Assembly (NCBI RefSeq): GCF_000312525.1
Contig: NZ_HE997451.1
Span: 566,645-630,644 of the forward strand
Origin: Bartonella florencae
Lineage (GTDB): Bacteria; Pseudomonadota; Alphaproteobacteria; Rhizobiales; Rhizobiaceae
Direction: 5' to 3'
DNA length: 64,000 bases
Below are positions 36,520 to 46,083 of the stretch, one piece after another. The notes under the pieces were generated by a model. That model made no database searches. It was not told the origin of the DNA and worked only from the letters and a program-made list of their open reading frames with translations. The number at the start of each line of letters is the position of its first letter. Position 1 is the stretch's first letter. The position numbers and the translations under genes are program-made.

Positions 36520-37125
36520 TAAAATACCAAAGACTTCGAACAACAGTCCCCTTTCTAACGGCACCTGTAAAATAAAGCAAAATATACAACGAAAAATGAT
36601 CTAATAGACGATGAATAATACCATTAAGTGACAGCTTTTTATTGATAATGTCATAACACCTATAAGTTGGGACATATAAGACTAAGGCAAAAGTTTTCTT
36701 TTTTTCATCAAACAGGACTTTTTTCTTTAAAAATCTGTTTACAACTTTCTAAAAAGAGTCTTCAAAGAATCAACTTCGGTTGGTTTAAAAGCCTTAATCA
36801 TAATTCAATATTTTGATAATCCTCATAAGCATAGTTTCTAATAATGGCCACTTGTATCCTTGCTCATAAGGAAATTTAAGCATTTTCCTAAAGTCAAACC
36901 AAAAGATAAATCCTAGCACCTCACATCTTTTAAGCAAAGGAGATATAATGTGAAACACTAGCAACACAAGAAACTCATATTCCATGTATCTGCATATAAC
37001 TAAATTTTCTTCAACAACACATTTTAAAATCCCCCGCTCTTTCTAAAAAGACTAAATTCTGCTCTCTTTATTGCATCTGTTTTTCTAACAAACAAATTTA
37101 TTATTTCTTTGTAGATTGAAATATC
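36520..37125 (-). pseudogene. Decayed xseA 5' fragment, copy 3
   Basis: AGACGATGAATAATACC, CATAACACCTATAAGTTGGG, TTCATCAAACAGGA, AACTTCGGTTGGTTTAAAA, AGGAAATTTAAGCATTTTCC and CATATAACTAAATTTTCTTC follow the order of xseA 28800-29300. It also resembles fragment 2 more than the parent gene, including shared changes such as CAACTTCGGTTGG. It lies right of tandem copy 3, but no fourth tandem binding-protein gene follows. Confidence 0.8.
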
Positions 37126-37313
37126 TACGTTTAATATCTATATATATTTTGTCAGGGCGAATATTTTTCTCCCAAATAGGATGTCTTGAAGTTACATTCT
37201 ATACACAACATAATTAATTTATAATAGCATATTCGACGTATTAAAAAACTTTCACCGTTATACAAGACGTCGAAATTTTATAAAATTCCCCATAAATTCA
37301 TAAAAGGAATACT
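37126..37313. other. Terminal spacer copy and array boundary
   Basis: CGACGTATT-AAAAACTTTCA and ACAAGACGTCGAAATTTTAT resemble the spacer that elsewhere precedes a binding-protein stop codon. Similarity ends near 37290, where a binding-protein gene would begin in the repeat register (34791 plus about 2.5 kb). This marks the right edge of the array. Confidence 0.55.
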
Positions 37314-37454
37314 ATGAAAGAATCTCGAAAAATGCCAACAGAACATGAACGCGTTTCAGCAACCAGTGCAGAAGTCACCCCAGTATTACAAGGTGGTAAA
37401 CTGGAAAGAGAAGTAAGAAAAAACAATAAAAAAAATGCTATTTTTTCTTTTTAA
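37314..37454 (+). CDS. Small hypothetical protein (46 aa)
   Basis: An ATG with AAAAGGAAT eight bases upstream opens a 46-codon frame, MKESRKMPTEHERVSATSAE and then a Lys/Asn-rich end. It has no hydrophobic segment and no family I recognise. It lies 45 bases before the DUF6460 gene on the same strand, which makes co-transcription plausible. The good ribosome site and balanced composition compared with the AT-rich surroundings support it being real, but the evidence is modest. Confidence 0.45.
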   Translation: MKESRKMPTEHERVSATSAEVTPVLQGGKLEREVRKNNKKNAIFSF

Positions 37455-37499
37455 TGTATATTATGCAACAAGAGCACAAAATATTCCAAAGTATAAAAA

Positions 37500-37781
37500 A
37501 TGAACCAAAAGAAAAAATTGTCCACTTCTCTTCATAGATTTCTTGGAGGAACATCAAGGCATGTTACTCTAAAATTGCTTGCCCTCTCATTCCTCGTTGG
37601 CATCATAATGAACTTTTTTGGTTGGACACCTAGAGGGCTTATGCACAGAATAATAAAATTTTTTAAATCTCTCTGGGAAACAGGATTTATAACTCTTGCA
37701 GACCTCTACTATCTCACCATGATGGGAGCTATCATTGTTGTACCTATTTTTATTATTTTACGCATCCTTCATAAAAAATAA
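37500..37781 (+). CDS. Small inner-membrane protein, DUF6460-like
   Basis: The 93-residue protein has the layout of the alphaproteobacterial DUF6460 family: RFLGGTSRHVTLKLLALSFL leading into helix 1 (VGIIMNFFGWTPRGL), an amphipathic stretch with W-x-x-GF, and a second helix MMGAIIVVPIFIILRIL. Function is unknown. The recognition is from memory of the motif pattern. It lies just outside the duplicated array and converges with the TIGR02186 gene. Confidence 0.65.
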   Translation: MNQKKKLSTSLHRFLGGTSRHVTLKLLALSFLVGIIMNFFGWTPRGLMHRIIKFFKSLWETGFITLADLYYLTMMGAIIVVPIFIILRILHKK

Positions 37782-37803
37782 AAGTCTTAACGTTTCTTTC
37801 TCA

Positions 37804-38613
37804 CTAATCTTTTCGAAAAATCAAACGGCATAAGAAGCCTGTACTCATAGCCACAATCACTGCAAAAACACCATATAAGAAACTATGCTTTTGAGCTGCA
37901 TGAAAAATTGTATAAGCAATATGTGCTTTAACGATTTCAAGAGTTGTGGTTGTGCTATCAATAAACTGTCCATTGCGAAAAAGATAAGCACGAACCTGAT
38001 AATGCCCAACAGGGATATTTGCTGGCAAACGAAAATATGCTGTAAAAAGCGCCCCAGAGCCAAAACGAACGCCACCTACTTCCTCATGATACAAATCTTT
38101 TGCGGTTTGCAATTTTATCAATTCATTACGAAAGATTTGTACCTTCTTCTGATCTTGTTCATCCGTCTGCAGGAACAAATAGGATAATCCTAGACCCAAG
38201 CGTTTATACTCTTCAACACGTGCAATCTCATCAATCGCACGTGTTGTGACCATAGAATAAAAAAGAGGAACATTTTTAAAAATAAGGGAATCTGCATTCA
38301 CCCAAACACCAGCATTGCGTTTTTTTTCCCGCATAACCATTGGGCGCGCTTGTCCCTCCAAGCTTACAACAACATCATAGGGATTTTGTCGAGAATATAA
38401 CGGATCAATATTTTCTAAAACACCAGCAATATAAAGATCACGACCATCGAAATGCGCATCAACCGTAATTCTATTTGTTGTTACAATAACTTGGATGGTT
38501 TCATGATGAACAGGATCAATGAATGCGGCTTTCGCGCCAACATGTGCTAAAGCAGAAAAAGAAACGATACAAAAGCAGCCTACAATGACGCATAAAGAAA
38601 ATAATCTACCCAT
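37804..38613 (-). CDS. TIGR02186 family membrane protein
   Basis: A signal peptide (LCVIVGCFCIVSFSALA) leads to a periplasmic region of about 200 residues and one C-terminal helix (YGVFAVIVAMSTGFLCRLIF), the topology of the alphaproteobacterial TIGR02186/Alph_Pro_TM family. VDAHFDGRDLYIAGVLE, VNADSLIFKNVPLFYSM and LFRNGQFIDS are recognisable blocks. It follows the TSUP transporter gene by two bases on the same strand, the usual genomic pairing. It probably assists export of sulfur or organic anions by that transporter, but no reaction is known. Confidence 0.85.
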   Translation of the reverse strand: MGRLFSLCVIVGCFCIVSFSALAHVGAKAAFIDPVHHETIQVIVTTNRITVDAHFDGRDLYIAGVLENIDPLYSRQNPYDVVVSLEGQARPMVMREKKRNAGVWVNADSLIFKNVPLFYSMVTTRAIDEIARVEEYKRLGLGLSYLFLQTDEQDQKKVQIFRNELIKLQTAKDLYHEEVGGVRFGSGALFTAYFRLPANIPVGHYQVRAYLFRNGQFIDSTTTTLEIVKAHIAYTIFHAAQKHSFLYGVFAVIVAMSTGFLCRLIFRKD

Positions 38614-38615
38614 TT

Positions 38616-39536
38616 TTATCTCATAAAAATATTCAGAGAGAAAAGATTATCAGGGCGTATAAATAATTGAAAAGCAAGACGCATACAGACAATCAACACT
38701 AAAAACGCAAGAGCCATACGCAATTGTTCAGCCTTTAACTTTCGTCCAGCCCGTGTTCCATATTGCGCACCAATACTGCCCCCAATCATCAATAAAAAAG
38801 CCAAAACAATATCAACAGACTGATGAGTCACACTTTGCAAAACTGTGGTAAAAGAAGAAACAAACGTAATCTGAAAAAGGGAGGTTCCAATTACCACACT
38901 GGTTGGGACTCGCAGTAGGTAAATCAATGCCGGTATCATAAAGAAACCACCACCAATTCCCATAATAGAAGATAACAATCCAACAATGAGACCAATCGCT
39001 AAAACTGGAACAATGCTAACATAAATCATAGATGTGCGAAAACGCATTTTTAAAGGCAAACGATGAATCCAATTATGTCTACCAGCAAAACGAATATTGA
39101 CTTTTTCTGCCTTGCGCTGGCGTATCATATCGCGCCAACTTTCAATAATCATCAAGCTTCCAATGCTGCCAAGAAGTATCACATAAAGCAATGAAATCAT
39201 GAGATCCAATTGTCCCAATTTCTTTAGAACAGAAAAAATCTGAATTCCGATTAAAGAGCCCATCCCCCCTCCAATCACTAAAAAAATCCCAAGTTTAATA
39301 TCAAGGGTGCGTCTTCTAAAATGTGTAATTGCTCCCGTCACAGATGATGCAATCATCTGATTAGCTCCTGTTCCAACAGCAATAGCAGGAGGAATATTAT
39401 AAAAAATCAATAAAGGTGTGATAAGAAAACCACCACCAATACCAAAAAGACCTGAAAAAAATCCTGCAACGACTCCCATACCAATCAAAATCAGCATATT
39501 GAGCGACATTTCAGCAATTGGCAAATAAATACTCAC
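38616..39536 (-). CDS. TauE/SafE (TSUP) family anion exporter
   Basis: This 306-residue polytopic membrane protein has the internal duplication of the TSUP family: GLFGIGGGFLITPLLIFYNI in the first half and GIGGGFFMIPALIYLL in the second. VGTGANQMIASSVTGA and VGTSLFQITFVSSF are the paired second motifs. About eight helices are visible. Members export sulfite, sulfoacetate or related anions. A GTG start at 39536 has GAAGG eight bases upstream; the ATG at MSLNML is an alternative. It is coupled to the TIGR02186 gene. Confidence 0.9.
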   Translation of the reverse strand: MSIYLPIAEMSLNMLILIGMGVVAGFFSGLFGIGGGFLITPLLIFYNIPPAIAVGTGANQMIASSVTGAITHFRRRTLDIKLGIFLVIGGGMGSLIGIQIFSVLKKLGQLDLMISLLYVILLGSIGSLMIIESWRDMIRQRKAEKVNIRFAGRHNWIHRLPLKMRFRTSMIYVSIVPVLAIGLIVGLLSSIMGIGGGFFMIPALIYLLRVPTSVVIGTSLFQITFVSSFTTVLQSVTHQSVDIVLAFLLMIGGSIGAQYGTRAGRKLKAEQLRMALAFLVLIVCMRLAFQLFIRPDNLFSLNIFMR

Positions 39537-39810
39537 TTATAAAACCTTCAAGATAATTCGAGAGCCCTCTCTCATAAGCTCCTTCTCCAGAGTTTTTGCG
39601 CATATTTGAAAAGAGATTTTTAAATGCCAGACATGGTCTTTATAAAATTAGGCTTTATAAAATTATAAATTTGCAACATATCTCATGTCACTTAATCAAC
39701 CCCAAAAATTTAAAAAATGCGCTCCTCTTAAAAAGCTATAAAAGCATAACGTTATCACTGCCAAAAATGCAATGATTAAAAAACACCGAAAAAAATTTTC
39801 AGAGGAGAAC

Positions 39811-40515
39811 CTAAAAAAAGAACCTTCTCTGGGATTTTGTATTTAAGGGAGAAACGCAATCATTCTCACCGCAACAACCAGATGTTTGAACATCAGAACA
39901 ACTTTCTTCTCTTGTAGAAGGTTTTACAATTTTCTCAGCCTCTTTTGAAAAAGACTTTGTAGCATCCTCTGGCAAAGAGTTTTTATTCACCTGTTGCACG
40001 ACCTTTGCCAAATTGCTTTGGCTTGAAGTTATATCGTTTTGTTTTGAAAAGTTTGATCCCTCTTGGAGCAAAGAGCATTCTTGTTTCTCTTCCCTTCCCA
40101 TATCAGCAAGTTTCTGCACAACGGAATCAAGCGGTTTTGAACCAGCCATACGCCGTGTTACCATTGCTTTTTCTAAGCTCTTTTTTTCGCTATGCAAACT
40201 CTGAAGAAGCATTTTAATTTGCTCTAAATGCTCAAAAAGCTTTTTTTCTTTTTGGCGACGCATATAGTACTCAGCCAAAATTGCTCGACTAATATCATCC
40301 AAATAAGATTTAAAATTCTCTTCGACAAAACTTTGTGAAGTCACATGGCCAGGTGAATGTTTCATCTGCATTTGTGCATAAACAGAGCGTAATTTTTTAG
40401 CAATGTCTGACATAGTGACTTCGGCAGACGTGCCCACTTTTTCTTTTTGCTCAACAACAAAAAAAGGGGTTTTATCTTGCTCAATCTTCTCTACAGTATG
40501 ACTCTTTCTATTCAA
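39811..40515 (-). CDS. Hypothetical coiled-coil protein
   Basis: A TTG start with GAGGGG upstream opens a 234-codon frame. Residues 60-150 are helical and charged (AEYYMRRQKEKKLFEHLEQI, then LHSEKKSLEKAM), consistent with a coiled coil. The C-terminal third is low-complexity Ser/Lys/Glu and ends with a small cysteine cluster (CSDVQTSGCCGENDC). There is no signal peptide or membrane helix. I do not recognise a family. Codon usage looks like that of neighbouring genes, which supports coding, and no operon partner is evident. Confidence 0.6.
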   Translation of the reverse strand: MNRKSHTVEKIEQDKTPFFVVEQKEKVGTSAEVTMSDIAKKLRSVYAQMQMKHSPGHVTSQSFVEENFKSYLDDISRAILAEYYMRRQKEKKLFEHLEQIKMLLQSLHSEKKSLEKAMVTRRMAGSKPLDSVVQKLADMGREEKQECSLLQEGSNFSKQNDITSSQSNLAKVVQQVNKNSLPEDATKSFSKEAEKIVKPSTREESCSDVQTSGCCGENDCVSPLNTKSQRRFFF

Positions 40516-41088
40516 AAACGCTACCCCTCATTGTGCTTATAAATGTTACGCTCTCTTAATTTTCTGCAAAGAATCGCATAAATAATAGGAAAGTGTGCTC
40601 TATTTTAGTAAATAGAGCTTTAAGAACTTTCAAAGCATTTCAATAAATGATCTTTATTTTTTCTATTCTCAAAATTTCAATGAAGAAAGCATTTTACCAT
40701 TTTGCTTTGTTTCTCTTTTTGCCATTATAGAGCCATTGCCTTCATTAACTTCACCAATGGAACGAAAAAAGATATTTTGTGCTTATTCTGATATCATTTA
40801 CCATTCTGTATTTCTTTTATTTTAGGTTCTTTTAAAACTGTTTTTGTAAACTATAACACAAGACATTCACTTGAAATAAATGTTCCTTGTTTTTACTTTT
40901 AATTCAAGAGAAGGTAGCAATGATGAAAGTGCACATAAGAGAAATGAATAACAATGATAAAAAACAAGCAAAGTTGAAAAAGCTTATATCATAAGAAAGC
41001 TAATTATAAGTGGGATTGCTTTCTAAACAATTTGGTTTCTTATCATTATTACTATAAACTTATCATCATACAAACAAAGAGGATCATC
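40516..41088. other. Intergenic region upstream of the etf operon
   Basis: These 573 bases hold no recognisable gene. A short frame reading [20 protein letters not shown] begins at 40921 after AGAAGGTAGCA and stops after about 25 codons; it may be chance. The etf promoter must lie in the last 200 bases but no clear consensus stands out. Confidence 0.45.
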
Positions 41089-41835
41089 ATGAAGATAATT
41101 GTCGCTGTCAAACGTGTTGTTGATTATAACATCAAGATACGCGTCAAATCCGATAGCACAGGCGTTGATCTATCCCACGTAAAAATGTCTATGAACCCTT
41201 TTGACGAAATAGCTGTGGAAGAAGCAATCCGCCAAAAAGAATCCGGTAACATTTCAGAAGTTGTTCTTGTTTCAATTGGACCAGAAGCCGCACAAGAAAC
41301 TTTACGAACAGGACTTGCCATGGGAGCGGATCGCGCCCTTCTTATAACGACAGAACAAACGCTTGAACCCTTAGCAATTGCTAAAATTCTTAAAGTCATT
41401 GTTCATGAAGAAAAACCAGATATGGTCTTTTTGGGAAAACAAGCTATTGATGACGATAGCAATCAAACTGGACAAATGTTAGCGGCTCTTCTTGGTTGGG
41501 GGCAAGCAACTTTTGCCTCAAACTTACACATAGAAAATGGACACGCAACTGTTATCCGCGAAGTCGATAATGGTACCCAAACCCTTTCACTCCCTCTTCC
41601 CATAATCATGACTGCTGATCTTCGCTTAAACGAACCGCGTTATACTTCTCTGCCCAATATTATGAAAGCAAAAAAGAAAAACATTGAAAAAAAGGCACTT
41701 GCTGATCTTAGCATAGATACACAAGCACGCTTAACAATCCTGAGCGTTGAAGAGCCCAAACCGCGTCAATCTGGTATAAAAGTGGCAAATGTAGAAGAAC
41801 TGGTCAATGCACTAAAACAAACAAATCGCATTTAA
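41089..41835 (+). CDS. etfB: Electron transfer flavoprotein beta subunit
   Basis: EtfB binds AMP and pairs with EtfA to carry electrons from flavin dehydrogenases. The start [14 protein letters not shown], the [13 protein letters not shown] segment, [32 protein letters not shown] (core [13 protein letters not shown]) and the recognition loop with [20 protein letters not shown] are all present. The length of 249 is standard. I use the ATG at 41089, with GAGG upstream, not the in-frame upstream methionine at 41032. The gene heads a three-gene operon with etfA and ETF-quinone oxidoreductase. Confidence 0.96.
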   Translation: MKIIVAVKRVVDYNIKIRVKSDSTGVDLSHVKMSMNPFDEIAVEEAIRQKESGNISEVVLVSIGPEAAQETLRTGLAMGADRALLITTEQTLEPLAIAKILKVIVHEEKPDMVFLGKQAIDDDSNQTGQMLAALLGWGQATFASNLHIENGHATVIREVDNGTQTLSLPLPIIMTADLRLNEPRYTSLPNIMKAKKKNIEKKALADLSIDTQARLTILSVEEPKPRQSGIKVANVEELVNALKQTNRI

Positions 41836-41885
41836 TATTCAATAATCTAGATTAAAAACAACACTGTGTAAAAAGGCAAAAACTT

Positions 41886-42806
41886 ATGGCAATTCTTTTA
41901 TTAGCCGAACCTCATACAGAGGAAACCGCCAAAGCGCTCACTGCTGCTCTTGAAATTAGCAATGATATCGATATTTTGATTTGTGGAACAAAGGTGCAAA
42001 AATTTGCTGAAAACACAGCAAAACTCGCGGGTGTGCGACAAGTCCTTATTGCTGAAGCAGATTACTTAGCACATCAACTTGCCGAACCTATAGCAAATAC
42101 AATTATCAACTTAGCAAATGATTATGATGTGATCATGGCTGCCTCTACCAGCACTGGCAAAAATGTCATGCCGCGCGTGGCTGCTCTTCTTGATGTTATG
42201 CAAATTTCAGATATTATTGCAGTCCTTGCACCAGATACCTTCAAAAGACCAATTTATGCAGGCAATGCACTTGAAACTGTACGCAGCCATGATCATAAAA
42301 AGGTGATCACAGTTCGCACAGCCTCTTTCCCACCAACACCTTTCCAAAATAACACAGCTCCCCTTAAAACAATAACACCAGCCCCCAATCCGAACCTCTC
42401 TACTTTTATAACAGCAGAAACCAGCAAAACTGATCGCCCTGACCTTACCTCAGCACGTGTTATCATCTCAGGCGGACGTGGTCTTGGTTCACAAGAACAA
42501 TTTATGGCACTCCTTCTCCCCCTTGCAAAAAAACTAAAAGCGGCTTTAGGTGCCAGCCGTGCAGCCGTTGATGCAGGCTATGCTCCTAATGATTGGCAAA
42601 TTGGACAAACGGGCAAAATCGTTGCCCCTGAGCTCTATATCGCCGTTGGCATTTCCGGTGCAATCCAGCATTTAGCCGGTGTAATGGACGCACAAATTAT
42701 TGTTGCGATTAATAAAGATGCAGAAGCCCCCATCATGCAAATTGCTGATTATGCCCTTGTTGCTGATCTTCACCAAATTATTCCAGAGTTGGAGAAAGCC
42801 TTATAA
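41886..42806 (+). CDS. etfA: Electron transfer flavoprotein alpha subunit
   Basis: EtfA carries FAD. The C-terminal FAD domain is clear: ARVIISGGRGLGSQEQF, ALGASRAAVDAGYAPNDWQIGQTGK (core SRAAVDAGY), YIAVGISGAIQHLAGV and IVAINKDAEAPIMQIADYALVAD (core INKDAEAPI). The N-terminal half folds with EtfB. The length of 306 is typical for the alphaproteobacterial form. It begins 50 bases after etfB, and its stop lies three bases before the ETF-QO start. Confidence 0.96.
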   Translation: MAILLLAEPHTEETAKALTAALEISNDIDILICGTKVQKFAENTAKLAGVRQVLIAEADYLAHQLAEPIANTIINLANDYDVIMAASTSTGKNVMPRVAALLDVMQISDIIAVLAPDTFKRPIYAGNALETVRSHDHKKVITVRTASFPPTPFQNNTAPLKTITPAPNPNLSTFITAETSKTDRPDLTSARVIISGGRGLGSQEQFMALLLPLAKKLKAALGASRAAVDAGYAPNDWQIGQTGKIVAPELYIAVGISGAIQHLAGVMDAQIIVAINKDAEAPIMQIADYALVADLHQIIPELEKAL

Positions 42807-42809
42807 ACC

Positions 42810-44471
42810 ATGAATGCACCTTCGCATCACCAGCGTGAAAGCATGGAATTTGATATAGTCATCGTCGGAGCAGGACCAGCAGGACTTTCTGCTGCAATTC
42901 GCCTAAAACAAGTGAACCCTGACCTTTCTATCACAATCGTTGAAAAAAGCGCAGAAGTTGGTGCACATATTCTCTCTGGTGCAATTGTTGATCCCATTGG
43001 TATTGATACACTCTTACCAGAATGGAGAAACGAACATGATCATCCCTTCAAAACACCTGTCACCAAGGATCAGTTTTTTTTTCTAAAGCCACAAAATGCC
43101 TCACTCTTTCCCAATGTTCTTCGCCCAAAAATCTTATCAAATGATGGATGCTATATCGTTTCACTTGGAAGTGTTTGCCGTTGGCTTAGCAAAAAAGCCG
43201 AAGCGCTTGGTGTTGAGATCTATCCTGGTTTTGCCGTATCAGATACCCTAGAGAACGATCACGGAGCTATCATTGGTGTTCTCACATCTGATATGGGACT
43301 TAACAAAGATGGAGCGCCTGGAAAAAATTATATGCCTGGTATGGCTTTATTGGCAAAATATACTCTTATTGCCGAAGGAGCACGTGGCTCCCTAGCAAAA
43401 CAGCTGATACAAAAATTCGATCTTAGCAAAAACCGTGAACCACAAAAATTTGGTCTCGGTCTCAAAGAGCTGTGGGAAATTGATCCTCAAAAACACCAAT
43501 GTGGTTTAGTTCAACATTTCGCCGGTTGGCCCTTAGACAATGATACCGGTGGTGGCGGTTTTCTTTATCACCAAGAAAACAATTTAATTTCTGTCGGTTT
43601 TGTTGTGCACTTAGATTATAAAAACCCTTATCTTTCTCCCTTCGAAGAGCTCCAACGTTTTAAAACACATCCCAAACTCTATGAAATCTTCAAAGGTGCA
43701 AAACGCCTTTGCTATGGAGCACGCGTCATTAGCGAAGGCGGTTGGCAATCTGTACCAAAACTATCCTTTCCAGGGGGAGCATTAATCGGCTGTTCTGCTG
43801 GTTTTGTTAATGTCCCTCGTATCAAAGGATCACACAATGCCATCTTATCTGGCATATTAGCCGCCGATAAAATCGCTAGTGCTCTTGCGCAAGGTCGCGC
43901 CCATGATGAAGTCATAGAAATCGAAGAACATTGGCGCCAAGGTCCCATTGGCAAAGATCTTTATCAAGTACGCAATGCCAAACCCCTTTGGGTAAAATAT
44001 GGCACAAAATATGGAATGAAGCTTGCCGGGCTTGATATGTGGTGGCAACAATTGTTCGGATTTTCCTTCTTTAAAACACTCTCCCATGGAAAGGCAGATT
44101 ATGCATGTCTTGAACCAGCAGCAAAATTTCAACCCATCATCTACCCAAAACCAGATGGTATTGTAACCTTTGACCGCCTTTCCAGTGTCGCGCTTTCCAA
44201 TACACATCACGAAGAAAACCAACCTTGTCATTTAAAAATAGCCTCATTAGAAAAGCAAAAAGACTCCGAATATGCAGTCTATAGCGGACCTTCTACGCGC
44301 TATTGTCCTGCTGCTGTTTACGAATGGCTAGAGCATAATGATCAAGAAACTTATGTGATCAATGCTTCAAACTGTATACATTGTAAAACCTGCGACATCA
44401 AAGATCCTAACCAAAACATCAATTGGACATGTCCGCAAGGCAATGAGGGACCACTTTATCTCAATATGTAA
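42810..44471 (+). CDS. Electron transfer flavoprotein-ubiquinone oxidoreductase
   Basis: ETF-QO passes electrons from reduced ETF to ubiquinone at the inner membrane. An N-terminal FAD motif IVGAGPAGLSAAIRL (residues 16-30) is followed by HILSGAIVDP. The ubiquinone/membrane region contains GGWQSVPKLSFPGGALIGCSAGF. The C-terminal 4Fe-4S motif has four cysteines in NCIHCKTCDIKDP and WTCPQGNEGP. The length of 553 matches mitochondrial and rhizobial enzymes. It completes the etfB-etfA-ETF-QO operon, so the whole chain to the quinone pool is encoded together. No acyl-CoA dehydrogenase gene is adjacent. Confidence 0.96.
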   Translation: MNAPSHHQRESMEFDIVIVGAGPAGLSAAIRLKQVNPDLSITIVEKSAEVGAHILSGAIVDPIGIDTLLPEWRNEHDHPFKTPVTKDQFFFLKPQNASLFPNVLRPKILSNDGCYIVSLGSVCRWLSKKAEALGVEIYPGFAVSDTLENDHGAIIGVLTSDMGLNKDGAPGKNYMPGMALLAKYTLIAEGARGSLAKQLIQKFDLSKNREPQKFGLGLKELWEIDPQKHQCGLVQHFAGWPLDNDTGGGGFLYHQENNLISVGFVVHLDYKNPYLSPFEELQRFKTHPKLYEIFKGAKRLCYGARVISEGGWQSVPKLSFPGGALIGCSAGFVNVPRIKGSHNAILSGILAADKIASALAQGRAHDEVIEIEEHWRQGPIGKDLYQVRNAKPLWVKYGTKYGMKLAGLDMWWQQLFGFSFFKTLSHGKADYACLEPAAKFQPIIYPKPDGIVTFDRLSSVALSNTHHEENQPCHLKIASLEKQKDSEYAVYSGPSTRYCPAAVYEWLEHNDQETYVINASNCIHCKTCDIKDPNQNINWTCPQGNEGPLYLNM

Positions 44472-45235
44472 TGATGATTCATTCTAATAGAATGAGAGCT
44501 TATAAAACAGAGGCAATAAGAGCTCTTCCTCTCAAATCAAAATCCCATACAATATCTTCAATGCACCTGTTCTTTCATAAAAAAACACCTTTTATGCAAA
44601 TTTTACAATAAAATGTTTCCACACCATGCATCACTTTTTTTATCAGCGAAATAATATGCTGTTATGAAAAACTTTTATGTACAAGAACAAAGTAACCACG
44701 AAGGCATTTTTGCCATTTTACTATAAAGACAAATCATCACCCATCTTCACTATTTTTTTCATTCAGGCTTTAAGAGCTGAAAAAACAGTCGTCGCAATAT
44801 CTTTAAAGAGCGAGGACGAAAGCCACCAAGCGTAATGATCTTTTGCATGCATGAAAGGATAAGTTAACACTCTCATTCTTTTTTACCAATTTACCAACTG
44901 AAATATTGGCTCCCTCTGTATTTGAAAGCATTTATAAGAAACATATTACGCACTTCTTAAAAGATTGATCTATCTTATGAGAGTAAAAACAAATAGTTTT
45001 TTCTTCACGATTTAAGAGAGATCGAAAAGAAAGAAGCTTTCTGTGTTCAATCTGTTTATTCAACCCCAAAACAATGAATTGTCTTTTATAAATCAACTGA
45101 CAACCGTAGAAAAACTGACTATCGATCTGCTTGCGCTTAAAAAATAAGAGAGAGCAAACAATGTCATAGATCTGTGTTCATCTCATAAAAAACACGCAAT
45201 ATCACTCTTATAAGATTAAGATAAGGAAATATTGA
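44472..45235. other. Non-coding gap between ETF-QO and the ProC-like gene
   Basis: These 764 bases separate two convergent genes. I find no open frame with domain character, no RNA gene and no clear hairpin. The length suggests a lost gene, but no recognisable relic is left. Confidence 0.5.
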
Positions 45236-46027
45236 CTAAGTCTTTTTCGGAGCATTTATTTTTTGCAAAGTGGTCTCAAGAGCCGTGATTAAAGCATCCC
45301 GTCCCCCTTGGCGAGAAAAACAATTTGACAAAAGCTCATTCGTTCCCCCCTTCGTTGAAAATTCTTTCTCAAGCATTGCAAAATCAAGGGCTGCAGAACT
45401 CTCTGCCGCTATAATTTTACGCATTTCATCCGTAAGATTTCCAAACATCATAGCAAGAAAATCTGCCGACTGCTGCTTCTTTAAGCCTTTCGCTATAAAC
45501 CACTGATGCGCTGTATCTATAAAATGAAAATAAACCCCCATGAGTGAACCAGCCGTCATGAAAAGATTAAACTGCTCTTCTGCCTCTAACACCAATGTAC
45601 CTCCCAAAGCATCAAATAAATTTCGCAAAAATGGGTGATCAGGATAAATCGGCGTTAAATTTTTGCATTCTGCTACAAACGGCAATGGCACAGCACGATA
45701 AACCTTATGGTTAATCCATTCTTCAACTTCTGTTACTTTTGCCATGGCGAGCACGGAAACAACAAGCTGTTCTGGACGAAAACGAAGAGAACACAAAACT
45801 TCTTCGGCAATTTGATTGGGCAAACAAAGGAAAACACAATCACTAATATCCAGCAATGCTTGATTGTTTTCAGCAATTACAACCTTATCATAATGATGTG
45901 AAAGCTGCTCTGCTCTTTGTGCATTGCGTGGTGAAATAATAACAGAAGAAACATCAAATTTGCTTCTCATTAAACCATCGACCATTGAAGCACTGATTTT
46001 ACCCGTACCCAAAAAGCCAATCTTCAT
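45236..46027 (-). CDS. Pyrroline-5-carboxylate reductase-like protein
   Basis: The Rossmann motif IGFLGTGKISASMVDGL at the N-terminus, VFLCLPNQIAEEVL and the C-terminal dimerisation helix with FSTKGGTNELL are characteristic of the ProC family, which reduces pyrroline-5-carboxylate to proline with NAD(P)H. The canonical SPGGTT of ProC is replaced by STKGGTNE, and the protein is a little short at 263 residues. It may therefore be a ProC-like paralogue with another imine substrate. GAGGAATAG precedes the ATG. No other proline gene is nearby. Confidence 0.8.
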   Translation of the reverse strand: MKIGFLGTGKISASMVDGLMRSKFDVSSVIISPRNAQRAEQLSHHYDKVVIAENNQALLDISDCVFLCLPNQIAEEVLCSLRFRPEQLVVSVLAMAKVTEVEEWINHKVYRAVPLPFVAECKNLTPIYPDHPFLRNLFDALGGTLVLEAEEQFNLFMTAGSLMGVYFHFIDTAHQWFIAKGLKKQQSADFLAMMFGNLTDEMRKIIAAESSAALDFAMLEKEFSTKGGTNELLSNCFSRQGGRDALITALETTLQKINAPKKT

Positions 46028-46083
46028 TTCTATTCCTCATTTCTAACAATTTTAAAGGGAGCTCAACCAACAGTTCATAGATT

